From contig JAHBVV010000038.1 of NCBI GenBank assembly GCA_019637335.1, positions 1 to 57,759 of the forward strand: a DNA stretch of 57,759 bases. The letters run 5' to 3'. A program made the position numbers and the translations under genes. Under the pieces are notes generated by a model, which worked only from the letters and a program-made list of their open reading frames with translations, did no database searches and was not told where the DNA came from. Position 1 is the stretch's first letter. The number at the start of each line of letters is the position of its first letter. Source of the stretch: Candidatus Hydrogenedentota bacterium (GTDB taxonomy: Bacteria; Hydrogenedentota; Hydrogenedentia; Hydrogenedentales; JAEUWI01). Shown here one piece after another: positions 29,483 to 37,977 of the stretch.

Positions 29483-30161
29483 GGAGCACCTCCCCGACGG
29501 GTTCCACGCCCGGTTCATCGCCCGTTTCGATCTCTTCGTCCACGCCGGTTTCGGACTCGCCCTCCGCCACAACCACCTCGGCCGGTTTGGCCTCCTCGCC
29601 CCGGGCATCCCGGGCAGGCTGGGGCGCGGCCCCGCCGCCGTCGCTCTCGGACGCCTCCGCGGCCGCCTCCAACTCCTGCAGGCGTTCCAAAAGGCGGACG
29701 CGCGCGGTCTCGAGCTCCGCATAGGTGAAATCGGGATCCGGCACTTCGATGAGCCGGTTCCCGATTCGGTCCGTATACAGGGTGACGCGGACGCTTCCGT
29801 CGGCTTCGTCGGACTCCTTGATGAGCCGGAAAACCTTCTGGCGCCGGAGCAGGCCGGCGGCCAGGAATGCGCGCGCCATGTCCACGCGCGACTCTTCCTC
29901 CACGGCCTCGTAAAACAACTGGCGGAGCGGCGAAAAGACCTCCGGAGCCGCTTCGGATTCGTGCTTCGGATCGTGGTAGATCATATTCCAAACGGAATAG
30001 GCGGCCCGGTTGCGCTCGCTATCCCAGCACGCCCCGCAGAAGTCCTCGCGGTGCAGGGCGCCCTCCCACTTCTTGACCGTGGACGTAATATTGGCGCCGT
30101 GCTGAAAATCGTTGCCGCAGGCGGCGCACGCGTGGGCGTTCTTGCTGATCTTGATGTTCAT
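29469..30161 (-). CDS. Zinc-ribbon-like protein of unknown function
   Basis: A 230-residue cytosolic protein. Residues 10-50 hold two CxxC pairs (CAACGNDF and CGACWDS), a probable zinc ribbon. The middle contains charged helices (LRQLFYEAVEEESRVDMARAFLAAG) and the C-terminal 70 residues are acidic and low in complexity. It is possibly a regulator or scaffold. It is 46 bp downstream of the AsmA-like gene and overlaps the SPOR gene, so it is very probably in the same transcript. Confidence 0.75.
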   Translation of the reverse strand: MNIKISKNAHACAACGNDFQHGANITSTVKKWEGALHREDFCGACWDSERNRAAYSVWNMIYHDPKHESEAAPEVFSPLRQLFYEAVEEESRVDMARAFLAAGLLRRQKVFRLIKESDEADGSVRVTLYTDRIGNRLIEVPDPDFTYAELETARVRLLERLQELEAAAEASESDGGGAAPQPARDARGEEAKPAEVVVAEGESETGVDEEIETGDEPGVEPVGEVLHAQA

Positions 30162-30207
30162 TATCGAAGGTACTGCTCAAATCAGGGTTGGGACACAACT
30201 GCCCGCA

Positions 30208-33200
30208 TTACTCACCGGCGGAACGCTTTCCCCCGGCGCCGACTATTCCGCCCCCAATCTTAAACAGATCGAGGAGGATTTGTCTAGGCAGATCGACCAC
30301 TTTCATGACATCGGCGGTCACTTCGACCGCGCCGCTGAGAATGGTATCGCCGACGGAAGGCATCCCATCGAGCGCGACCGTTGGATTGTGGCGCGATCCA
30401 TGCACGCGAAACGCCAGCTTGAGGTTGTTCTGGCTGTGGCGGAGACCTTCGAGATTGAAATAGGTGCGGAGCGCGGGAATGCCCTGCGCGGTGGCGGGTG
30501 GCAACTCAATCCGCAGATGATAGTCAATATCGCCATCGACGACGAACCGCCCTTCGCCATTAATCGTGACGGCGTCGGAAACGAGTCTCATATTATTGGT
30601 GCGGACGACATCGCCTTGAAGCTCGACGTCGGATGTAAAATGTTCGAATTTCAAGGAAGGCGGGAGCGTGATCGCGCCCCCCTCAATCTGGCGGGCAAAC
30701 TGAGCGAATAGGAAGTCGGCGCTGAACTGGCCGTCGGCTACGTCAAAATAACCGTTTCCCCGAAGCGTGCCGCGATCATCCCGATCAATGATGTACTTGA
30801 TGCCGCCGGTCATCGTCCCGGTGAAGACGGGCGGTAGCTTCAGATGATCGAGCAGGAAGCGGGCGGGAACCCGCTCCCAGTGGAAGTCCGATTCCTGGAG
30901 GTTTTCCGGCTTGGCGAGGCTGTACATCCCGCCGATATTGCCGCCGCCCACCTGGGCCGAAAACGACTCAAAGCCGCTTTCCCCGTCGTGCTGAAAAGCG
31001 GTTCCGGTGAATTCGGCGCCCTCCCACGGGGGATAAGTCAATTCATCGGCCTTCAGGGTGTAGGTCCAGCGGCGGTCCAGCGGCGGAAATCGATCCATAC
31101 TGGGATCATCATCCTCGCGCAGCGGGAGCATCCAGGGCGATCCGACGGGTGGCAAATCGGCGCTGGCGACGTCGAGCGTGAGCTCGCCGGTTCTTTCGTC
31201 GCCCCGCTTTCGAACGGTGGTGTCCACCCGGATGTCTTTCCCGGAGATCCGGTCGCGGAGGCCGGCCGGTTGCAGGGTCAGGTCGTCGATATGGCCGCCA
31301 ATCCGCATTTCGGAGTTGCCGGAATCGCCCGGGAGCCGGGTCCATTGGAGCGTGGCGCCGGTCCCGGTTCCGCCACCGATCGCGTAGGGAATGTTCAGAA
31401 GCTTGTTCGCCGTGGCCATGGAGACCTTGGACGAGCTTGCGGCTGCTTCGAGCGGCAGCCACTTGTCCGCACGCCGCGCGAAGCTGATTTCCGCGGCGAT
31501 TTCGGTGGTGTCAATGGCGGCGGAGAACGCGAGGCTGGCGGTCTTTCCGGTCGCAATCTCGGCGCGGACGTCCTCCAGCCGGGCGCCGATGCCGGGGGCC
31601 TTCGCAATCCACCATTCCCATTCGATGCCGGCCCGGGTCAGATCGATGGTGGCGTCCAGGGTCAGCGTGCCGGGTACGTAGCTCCCGGACATGCGCTCGA
31701 TGGACGCTGCCCCGTACATCGCCAGTGCTGGGTTGTCTTTCACGAAGGCAAGTTCCTCAAGCGCGCCTATCGATCCGGAAAGGTCAAACTTCACGGCTTT
31801 CCTCGCCAGATCGTAGCGAAGGCTTCCCATGATTGTATTGCCCGCAACCTGAGCCACAGCCGGGTCGATTACGATCCCGTCGCCGGAAAAGGTCAGATTG
31901 CCGGACAGATTCTCCGCGACGATTGCGGTGGCCGGATGACGAACCGCGCCCCCGGCAAGGGCGAGGCTGCCGCGCGGGAACTCCGCGTCGGAATCCCAGG
32001 ATAGGCTGAGCAGGCTGAACTTGAGATCCGCGCTGGGATTGGCGGCGGCGGCGGGGGCGAAGCGCAGCCCCCCATTGGCCATTTGCACCTCGACGCCCAC
32101 GCGGGGTTCCTCGGCGTTGCCGCGCAAGGTGACGAAAAACTTGTACGGTTCCGGCGTTTCAATTTCGAGGCTGCCATACTCCGCCAGCCATTTTCCGGAT
32201 ACCATTTCCATCACCCGAGCGACGGGAAGCTGCTGCACTTCGAGACGCAGGTCGAATTCGGGTAGGGGCTGGGCCATGTCAATGGTCCCCTCCACGCGTC
32301 CTTCAAACTCGGGGGCGATGGTCCTCGCGCTATTGAGCGTGAACAGGCGGCTGGCCAGGTCGTAGCTTGCAAGCCCCGTCAACACACCTTCCGGCGGAAC
32401 GGGGTAGGTTGCGGCGTCCTGAAATTGCAGGCCCTTGAACGGCAGCTCAAGGGCGACAACCATCGCGCGGCGCGGATAGCCCGAAAGGCGAATGCTCGGC
32501 GCCAGCCGCCCCGCGGCGAGGATGTCCGACGCCTGGGGGAAGAAGACGGCAATGTCCGATGGGGACAGGCCGTCGCTCTGGAAGCGGAGATCGAAGTCCT
32601 CAAGCGTTGCATAGCGGGCGAATACGGCGAACGCCTGCCCCTCGTCTCCGCCGAGTCTCCCGGTGATGTTCGCGATGATGTGGGGAGAGCCGGAGAGGCG
32701 ATTCAGGTCGAAGTCGAGACCGCCGATTTCGAGCCGGCTGTTGCCGACGGCGCCCTCGATCTCCAGGGTGCAATCCTCCCCGACCACCCTAAAGGACGCA
32801 CCCCCGCCAAGCCCCGATGGGAGGGCGACATCGCTGGCAAGCCAGGCGTTTTCAGGCGGCCTGGCGAGACGGATCCGGGCGTGGTCAAGTTCGAGGCGGT
32901 CCAGCGCAATGCGGCCCTGGATAAGCTCGATCAGGCTCACATGGAGGAAGGCCCGGGGGACAAACAAATCCGCCTTCGGGCCGGATTCGGTATCCACCTC
33001 GACGTGCAACTGGTCGAGGCGGATCCCGGTTAACCCGTGCACCTGGAGACGCTCCACGCGAATCAGAAGCCCAGTGCGCGCCTGAATCTCGGCGTAAATG
33101 GACCCCCGGAGGCGTTCAAGCTGGTATTTCACGAGCAGCATGCCCGCGGCCGCGGCCGCGGCAAGCACAAGCAGGGCCAGAAGCCACATGCGCGCCATGC

Positions 33201-33258
33201 GGCTCGGGCCCGTGCCTGAATGCCGTTGTTCTATGTCCAGGGTGCTACTCGGCGCCAC
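30208..33258 (-). CDS. AsmA-like inner-membrane-anchored protein
   Basis: A 1016-residue protein with one N-terminal membrane helix ([18 protein letters not shown]) and a long periplasmic part. It opens with an AsmA/TamB-type strand region ([20 protein letters not shown]) and closes with an AsmA C-terminal-like region ([26 protein letters not shown]). AsmA-like proteins form a periplasmic bridge that moves phospholipids to the outer membrane. I chose the GTG at 33258 (AGGA 5-6 nt upstream), which overlaps the recA 3' end by 14 bp; a later start at Met21 (MARMWLL) is possible. The overlap makes co-transcription with recA very likely. Confidence 0.8.
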   Translation of the reverse strand: MAPSSTLDIEQRHSGTGPSRMARMWLLALLVLAAAAAAGMLLVKYQLERLRGSIYAEIQARTGLLIRVERLQVHGLTGIRLDQLHVEVDTESGPKADLFVPRAFLHVSLIELIQGRIALDRLELDHARIRLARPPENAWLASDVALPSGLGGGASFRVVGEDCTLEIEGAVGNSRLEIGGLDFDLNRLSGSPHIIANITGRLGGDEGQAFAVFARYATLEDFDLRFQSDGLSPSDIAVFFPQASDILAAGRLAPSIRLSGYPRRAMVVALELPFKGLQFQDAATYPVPPEGVLTGLASYDLASRLFTLNSARTIAPEFEGRVEGTIDMAQPLPEFDLRLEVQQLPVARVMEMVSGKWLAEYGSLEIETPEPYKFFVTLRGNAEEPRVGVEVQMANGGLRFAPAAAANPSADLKFSLLSLSWDSDAEFPRGSLALAGGAVRHPATAIVAENLSGNLTFSGDGIVIDPAVAQVAGNTIMGSLRYDLARKAVKFDLSGSIGALEELAFVKDNPALAMYGAASIERMSGSYVPGTLTLDATIDLTRAGIEWEWWIAKAPGIGARLEDVRAEIATGKTASLAFSAAIDTTEIAAEISFARRADKWLPLEAAASSSKVSMATANKLLNIPYAIGGGTGTGATLQWTRLPGDSGNSEMRIGGHIDDLTLQPAGLRDRISGKDIRVDTTVRKRGDERTGELTLDVASADLPPVGSPWMLPLREDDDPSMDRFPPLDRRWTYTLKADELTYPPWEGAEFTGTAFQHDGESGFESFSAQVGGGNIGGMYSLAKPENLQESDFHWERVPARFLLDHLKLPPVFTGTMTGGIKYIIDRDDRGTLRGNGYFDVADGQFSADFLFAQFARQIEGGAITLPPSLKFEHFTSDVELQGDVVRTNNMRLVSDAVTINGEGRFVVDGDIDYHLRIELPPATAQGIPALRTYFNLEGLRHSQNNLKLAFRVHGSRHNPTVALDGMPSVGDTILSGAVEVTADVMKVVDLPRQILLDLFKIGGGIVGAGGKRSAGE

Positions 33259-34312
33259 TCGCTTCCTGCATTACGTCCGCGCTGTCCTGCGAGGCGCCCG
33301 CCCACGGAAGGCCCTTGATCTGGATAATCTGCTGGCGGATCGACTCGGTCACGTCGGGGTTGTCTTTGAGAAACTGCCGGGTCGCTTCGCGGCCCTGGCC
33401 CAGATTTTCGCCGTTCATGGAGAACCAGGCGCCGCTCTTGCGTATGATCTTCTCCTCCACCGCCAGATCGAGGATGTTGCCTTCCTTCGAAATGCCCTCG
33501 TTGAACAGGATCTCGAACTCCGCTGTGCGGAACGGGGCGCCCAGCTTGTTTTTGACCACCTTCACCTTCACGCGGTTGCCGACGTTCTCCTCTTTTTCCT
33601 TGAGGGAGGCTATCCGGCGAATATCGAGGCGGATACTCGAGTAGAACTTGAGCGCGCGGCCGCCGGTCGTGGTCTCGGGGCTGCCAAACATGACGCCGAT
33701 CTTCTCGCGGATCTGGTTGATAAAAATCACCAGGGTGTTGGAGCGGCTGATAATGGCCGTGAGCTTGCGCAGGGCCTGGGACATCAGGCGCGCCTGGAGG
33801 CCCATGTGGCTATCGCCCATCTCGCCCTCCACTTCGGCCTTGGGAACGAGCGCGGCGACGGAGTCGATCACGATCACATTGACGGCGTTGCTGCGCACGA
33901 GGCTTTCGCAGATTTCGAGCGCCTGTTCCGCCGTATCCGGCTGGGAAACCAGCAGATTATCAATATCCACGCCGATCTTGGACGCGAACTGCGGGTCGAG
34001 GGCGTGTTCCGCGTCGATGAAGCACGCGATGCCGCCCGCCCGCTGGGCATTGGCCACCACGTGGAGCGCGAGCGTGGTTTTACCGGAGGATTCCGGGCCG
34101 AAGATTTCGACCACGCGGCCGACGGGCAAGCCGCCGATACCGGTGGCGATATCCAGGGTCAGGCTGCCCGTGGAAATGGCCTCCACCCGCTGATTCATGC
34201 TGTCATCGCCCAGGCGCACCAGCGTGCCCCGCCCAAATTGTTTCTCAAGCTGGGCCAGCGCAATATCCAGCGCCTTGCCCTTTTCACTGTCCGCTGTCGG
34301 TTTGGCAGCCAT
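33245..34312 (-). CDS. recA: RecA recombinase
   Basis: A 355-residue protein that forms filaments on single-stranded DNA, drives homologous pairing and triggers LexA self-cleavage. The Walker A motif GPESSGKTT is at residues 72-80; [19 protein letters not shown] (Walker B), [16 protein letters not shown] and [11 protein letters not shown] are standard RecA blocks. I chose ATG 34312 because GGAGGAAAGACG directly precedes it; an upstream ATG adding nine residues is unlikely. Candidate LexA-type boxes lie at its promoter. The C-terminal acidic tail is short (VMQEASGAE). Confidence 0.98.
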   Translation of the reverse strand: MAAKPTADSEKGKALDIALAQLEKQFGRGTLVRLGDDSMNQRVEAISTGSLTLDIATGIGGLPVGRVVEIFGPESSGKTTLALHVVANAQRAGGIACFIDAEHALDPQFASKIGVDIDNLLVSQPDTAEQALEICESLVRSNAVNVIVIDSVAALVPKAEVEGEMGDSHMGLQARLMSQALRKLTAIISRSNTLVIFINQIREKIGVMFGSPETTTGGRALKFYSSIRLDIRRIASLKEKEENVGNRVKVKVVKNKLGAPFRTAEFEILFNEGISKEGNILDLAVEEKIIRKSGAWFSMNGENLGQGREATRQFLKDNPDVTESIRQQIIQIKGLPWAGASQDSADVMQEASGAE

Positions 34313-34333
34313 CGTCTTTCCTCCGGTTTTACT

Positions 34334-34345
34334 GAACAAACATTC
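34334..34345. promoter_or_regulatory. Candidate LexA box A (GAACAAACATTC)
   Basis: One mismatch from the GAAC-N4-GTTC SOS box known in Firmicutes and several other phyla. It lies just downstream of the predicted recA transcription start, between the promoter and the ribosome-binding site. Confidence 0.5.
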
Positions 34346-34356
34346 ACCTGAGGCCT

Positions 34357-34385
34357 ATCTTGCCAAAACACTGAACGAATGTCAA
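34357..34385 (-). promoter_or_regulatory. Sigma70-like promoter of the recA operon
   Basis: On the minus strand, TTGACA (34380-34385) and CAAGAT (34357-34362) are separated by exactly 17 bp. The leader is about 38 nt. Confidence 0.65.
34373..34384. promoter_or_regulatory. Candidate LexA box B (GAACGAATGTCA), overlapping the -35
   Basis: It matches GAAC-N4-GT at the core with a weaker 3' half. Its centre is about 39 bp from box A, so the pair brackets the promoter. Confidence 0.35.
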
Positions 34386-34505
34386 GTAAAAAATCGCCTC
34401 GCACGGATTACCACGCAAGTTTACGACTTTCCAACACGGATTGCACATCTTCCCGGGGCGCCGGCCCGACCACACAGGCGTGGACGGCGTTTCCCCGGCC
34501 GCGCG

Positions 34506-35798
34506 TCACAGGGACCATCCGTTGTGCATGGGGCGCTCAAGCATGGCGTTGGCGGCGTCGTTGCCGGTAAATCGTTCCGCCTTCGGGTCCCAGTGCAGGG
34601 TTTGCCCGAGGCGTGCGGCGATGTCCGCCAGCATGCCCTGGTACGATGCGACGTGCGCGGCGTCGACGTTGGACACGGGGTCGGTGCGCGTCCGGATACA
34701 GTCGGCCAGATTTCGACCGTGGTGGGTCGAGTCCGTAAGCCGTTCGTCCGTATCCTTGAACTGGACCGTCAACAGGGATCCCGGTTCCGCCCAGATGCCG
34801 GCCCGGTCCACGTGCACCCAGCCCTCGTCGCCGATGAAACGGCAGCCGAGTTTCTGTCCTGTCTCGTCGGTAAAACGCATGATCAGGCCGTCTTCATACG
34901 TAAACGTGGCGTCCCACGAGTCGATGTTGTTGGTGAAGCCCTCATTCCGGTAGGTCGCCTTGCAGGCCACCGCGAAGGGCGTGGTTCCCACCCGCGGACA
35001 GCCCCAATTGGCGATGTCCAGGTGGTGCACGCCCCAATTGCAGATGAAGCCCGCGCAGTAGTCCCAAATCAGATACCAGTCTGGCCAGGCGACGCGGCCG
35101 GGGTTGTAGGGTTCATCGGGGGCCGGACCGCGCCACATGGCCCAGTCGAACCCTTCGGGGACGGGCTGCGGATCGAGGGATCCGGCGTATTTGGGACGGT
35201 AGCGGGGGCCCTCCGCCGCCACTTCCACCCGCGTGATAGTCCCCAGGTAGCCGTTTCGGGCCAGGGTGCATGCGTGCTGGAAATCGGCCAGCGACCGCTG
35301 CCACGTGCCGGTCTGGAAAACGCGTTTGGTTTCGCGCACGGTGTCGCGAATGATCCGCGACTCTTGAACAGAAACGCCCAGGGGCTTCTCGCAATAGAGG
35401 TCCTTGCCGGCTTTTGCGGCTTCCGTGGCCATGAGGGCGTGCCAGTGATCCTGCGCGGCGATCATGACCGCGTCAATATCCTCGCGGGCAAGCAGTTCCC
35501 GGTAATCGCCGTACATGGCGCAACCGGCGTCGCCATACTTCGCGTCGACAATGGATTTCGCATTCTCGCGGCGATCGGCGTAGGCGTCGCACACGGCGAC
35601 CACCCGCACCTCCTCCAGATCGAGGAAGTTCTTCATGTTGCTGACGCCCATGCTGCCGACGCCGACGCAGCCCAGGGCGATCTTGTTGTTGGCGGAGGTA
35701 TCGCCGGCGGCGGCCCGTCCTCCGGGCGTCAGCCCGAGCGCGGCGCCGGTAACAAGCGAACGGTGCAGGAATTGACGGCGGTTCAGGTGGGCGCGCAT
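34506..35798 (-). CDS. Exported Gfo/Idh/MocA family oxidoreductase
   Basis: A 430-residue protein with a Tat-like signal (NRRQFLHRSLVTGAALGL). The Rossmann fold (LGCVGVGSMGVSNMKNF) is followed by the family motif CEKPLG (with the conserved Lys) and the C-terminal substrate domain (CNWGVHHLDIANWG). Such enzymes use tightly bound NAD(P) to oxidise sugars, inositols or sugar acids. Tat export of a folded, cofactor-loaded member is common in PVC-type bacteria. I chose ATG 35798 because GGGGAG lies about 9 nt upstream and the RR signal starts there. It lies upstream of recA on the same strand, but recA has its own promoter. Confidence 0.9.
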   Translation of the reverse strand: MRAHLNRRQFLHRSLVTGAALGLTPGGRAAAGDTSANNKIALGCVGVGSMGVSNMKNFLDLEEVRVVAVCDAYADRRENAKSIVDAKYGDAGCAMYGDYRELLAREDIDAVMIAAQDHWHALMATEAAKAGKDLYCEKPLGVSVQESRIIRDTVRETKRVFQTGTWQRSLADFQHACTLARNGYLGTITRVEVAAEGPRYRPKYAGSLDPQPVPEGFDWAMWRGPAPDEPYNPGRVAWPDWYLIWDYCAGFICNWGVHHLDIANWGCPRVGTTPFAVACKATYRNEGFTNNIDSWDATFTYEDGLIMRFTDETGQKLGCRFIGDEGWVHVDRAGIWAEPGSLLTVQFKDTDERLTDSTHHGRNLADCIRTRTDPVSNVDAAHVASYQGMLADIAARLGQTLHWDPKAERFTGNDAANAMLERPMHNGWSL

Positions 35799-36034
35799 GG
35801 AAACATTCTCCCCGAAATCAGCCGCATATAGCGGCGCCGCCCCCGTATGAAGTCTAATCCATTCTCGCACAACGCGCGCGCGGTAGCAACGTTCCCGGCG
35901 CTCTCCGCGGAGTTCTCACGCCTGCCGACCGCAATTTCGCCGGGCGGCTTCTATCACCTCGACGGTTTTTGCTACTGTGCCCGTATAACACACGATAGCC
36001 AGTTCATTTTTCAGCACACCCCGAGGAGCCCGTG

Positions 36035-37153
36035 ATGCCGTACTATGCCACCCTGCTAATCCTGCTTGCCCTTCCACTCCACGCCGCGGCCGGGCCCCAG
36101 GGCGCGCCGGTTGACGCCGACAGCGAAAGCGGGGCCGAGATCTATCGCCTGGGCGCGGACCCGCGTCCGGCGGACAACATCTACGGCGAGCAGCCCTATG
36201 GCGATGCCTCGGGGACGCGGATCGCGGTTCGTTACTATTCAACCGACGCGCACCCGGGCGGCATCAACATCCTCGATTTGGAAGACGGGAGCAACCACGA
36301 GATTCTCTCCGGCAGCCCGCCCTTCCCCGCGTTCCACGGCTGGGGCGAGTGGCTGTATTACGCGGAGACCGTGGACGGCGTGAAAATGCTGCGGCGCTGC
36401 AATTACCAGACGCTCGCCGTGGAGAACGTGGCCGAACTCCCGGAAGATCGCGGCCTCTACAGCTACGGGACGGTGTCGCGCGACCACCGGTACTACGCCG
36501 TGGCCGTGCGGCCGCTGGAGGGCGGGCCCGCGAAGGTACACCTGCTGGACATCGCGGCGAACACGTGGAGCATGCTGCTGGACAAGCCGGGATACCACGC
36601 GAAGCACGAGCAGTTCTCGAGCGACGGGCGGAACCGGGTGCTGATCCAGCTGAACCAGGAACCCGATGTGAAGATGGTGTTGCTCAGCGAACTGGAGATC
36701 GGCGGCGGCGAAACGCGCTTTCCGGCGGACCAGCCGTATACCCTTCGCCCGACGGGCCACGAGGCCTGGATCGGCACGACCAGCGAGATCCTTTTTTCGA
36801 CGGCGACGGACGACAGGACCCCGGGCAACCTGTGGCGCGGGAAAGTGGGCGACGCCTCCCCCACGCTGGTTTATGAAGGCAAGCGCTTTAACCATGTGAG
36901 CGTGTCGAAGGATGGCCGGTACTGGATTGGCGACACGAGCGAGGAGGGGGTGCCGATCTACATCGGCAACTTCGAGACCGGCGAGGCCCGGCGGGCGGTC
37001 TTTTCCCGAACGGAAAGCGATGGCAAACAATGGAGCCACACCCACCCGTACCTGACGGCGGACAACCAATGGCTCATCTTCGGCGCGCGGCGCGACGGGC
37101 ATCCCCAGGTCTACGGCGCGAAGCTGAAGGCGGGGTGGCTGGGGTCGTTTTGA
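36035..37153 (+). CDS. Secreted beta-propeller protein, oligogalacturonate-lyase-like
   Basis: A 372-residue protein with a signal peptide ending LHAAAG. The propeller blades (INILDLEDGSNHEIL, RLGADPRPADNIYG) end with the block HTHPYLTADNQWLIFGARRDG, which resembles the oligogalacturonate lyase (PL22) and TolB propeller families. The activity is not certain: PL22 enzymes use His ligands for Mn2+ and I can identify only some (HGW, HTHPY). GAGGAG lies 6 nt before the ATG at 36035. It is divergent from the oxidoreductase gene. Confidence 0.65.
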   Translation: MPYYATLLILLALPLHAAAGPQGAPVDADSESGAEIYRLGADPRPADNIYGEQPYGDASGTRIAVRYYSTDAHPGGINILDLEDGSNHEILSGSPPFPAFHGWGEWLYYAETVDGVKMLRRCNYQTLAVENVAELPEDRGLYSYGTVSRDHRYYAVAVRPLEGGPAKVHLLDIAANTWSMLLDKPGYHAKHEQFSSDGRNRVLIQLNQEPDVKMVLLSELEIGGGETRFPADQPYTLRPTGHEAWIGTTSEILFSTATDDRTPGNLWRGKVGDASPTLVYEGKRFNHVSVSKDGRYWIGDTSEEGVPIYIGNFETGEARRAVFSRTESDGKQWSHTHPYLTADNQWLIFGARRDGHPQVYGAKLKAGWLGSF

Positions 37154-37172
37154 TCGGGTTGCGCGGCGGCGA

Positions 37173-37201
37173 TTGACTGCGGCAACCTCCCGTGGGATAA
37201 T
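37173..37201 (+). promoter_or_regulatory. Sigma70-like promoter of the VapBC pair; transcript predicted leaderless
   Basis: TTGACT (37173-37178), a 17-bp spacer and GATAAT (37196-37201). Seven bases downstream is the A of the antitoxin ATG (37208), so the expected start of transcription coincides with the start codon. No ribosome-binding site is visible. Confidence 0.6.
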
Positions 37202-37207
37202 TGCGCC

Positions 37208-37441
37208 ATGAGTACGTCACGCGTGGATCACAAACATCGAATCGAGCTCCCTGGTAGCCAGCCGGGGGACGTGTTCGAGGTGCAACGGCAGGCAGATGGA
37301 GGGTATGTCCTGGTACACCTTCATGAGCCTCCAACCGAGAGGCGAAAAACCCGCGACGAAATCCTCGAGGCCATCGATGCCAATCCGCTCAAGTTGTCGA
37401 TGACCTGGGAAGAGATTCGAAAGGCTACGCGGGACCTGTGA
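37208..37441 (+). CDS. VapB-like antitoxin (AbrB-type)
   Basis: A 77-residue protein. Residues 5-45 (HRIELPGSQPGDVFEVQRQADGGYVLVHL) look like a swapped-hairpin AbrB/SpoVT DNA-binding fold; the rest is a helical toxin-binding tail (WEEIRKATRDL). It probably represses its own promoter and neutralises the PIN toxin. Its stop overlaps the toxin GTG start by 4 bp (GTGA). No ribosome-binding site is seen, in agreement with a leaderless message. Confidence 0.8.
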   Translation: MSTSRVDHKHRIELPGSQPGDVFEVQRQADGGYVLVHLHEPPTERRKTRDEILEAIDANPLKLSMTWEEIRKATRDL

Positions 37442-37869
37442 TTCTGCTGGATACCAACGTATTGGTCTACGCGGACGATCGCCATTCAACCTTCTTCAAC
37501 TGGTCGAGACAGATCATTGCCGACGCATCATCAGTTGAGTCCGCTGTGACCAATCCTATCGTGATCGCCGAGCTTTGTGTTGGAGAAACGGACCCTGCCC
37601 CTATCCCCGCGCGTATTGAGGCGTGGGGTGTGATTCTCATCGATCTTCCGGTCGCCGCGTCGCTGTTGTGCGCGAACGCGTACAGGCTTTACCGTCAACG
37701 AAGACTGGCGGACTCCGGCAGGCCGGCCCCCGATGTGCCCCTTCCAGATTTTTTCATCGGAGCGCATGCCGCCATCATGGGGTGGGAATTGGCCACGGCT
37801 GATCCCGGGCGTTTCAAGACGTACTTCCCCGAAGTAACGCTTCTGCTGCCAGAGCAAACGGGCACGTAA
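37438..37869 (+). CDS. VapC-like PIN-domain toxin
   Basis: A 143-residue PIN endoribonuclease. The catalytic Asp is in ILLDTNVLVY, an acidic residue in VIAELCVGE, and the last acidic group in LPDFFIGAHAAIMGWELATAD. The GTG start overlaps the antitoxin stop, so synthesis depends on translation of the antitoxin. Downstream (37870-37977) is a short convergent gap to the secretin gene with no clear terminator. Confidence 0.88.
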   Translation: MILLDTNVLVYADDRHSTFFNWSRQIIADASSVESAVTNPIVIAELCVGETDPAPIPARIEAWGVILIDLPVAASLLCANAYRLYRQRRLADSGRPAPDVPLPDFFIGAHAAIMGWELATADPGRFKTYFPEVTLLLPEQTGT

Positions 37870-37977
37870 CGGAGCCTCCGTAGGCCGGCAGATCCCAGAA
37901 CCTATCGCGGCGCCGCCCGCGCTCCCAGCCTTGATCACGCTTGTCGCTGTGCCAGGCGCCCGGGGGCGCCCCGCTTG

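Noticed and set aside
37870-37977. A GGCGCC...GGCGCC palindrome as a terminator between vapC and the secretin
   Set aside because: The stem is short and no T-run follows on either strand.
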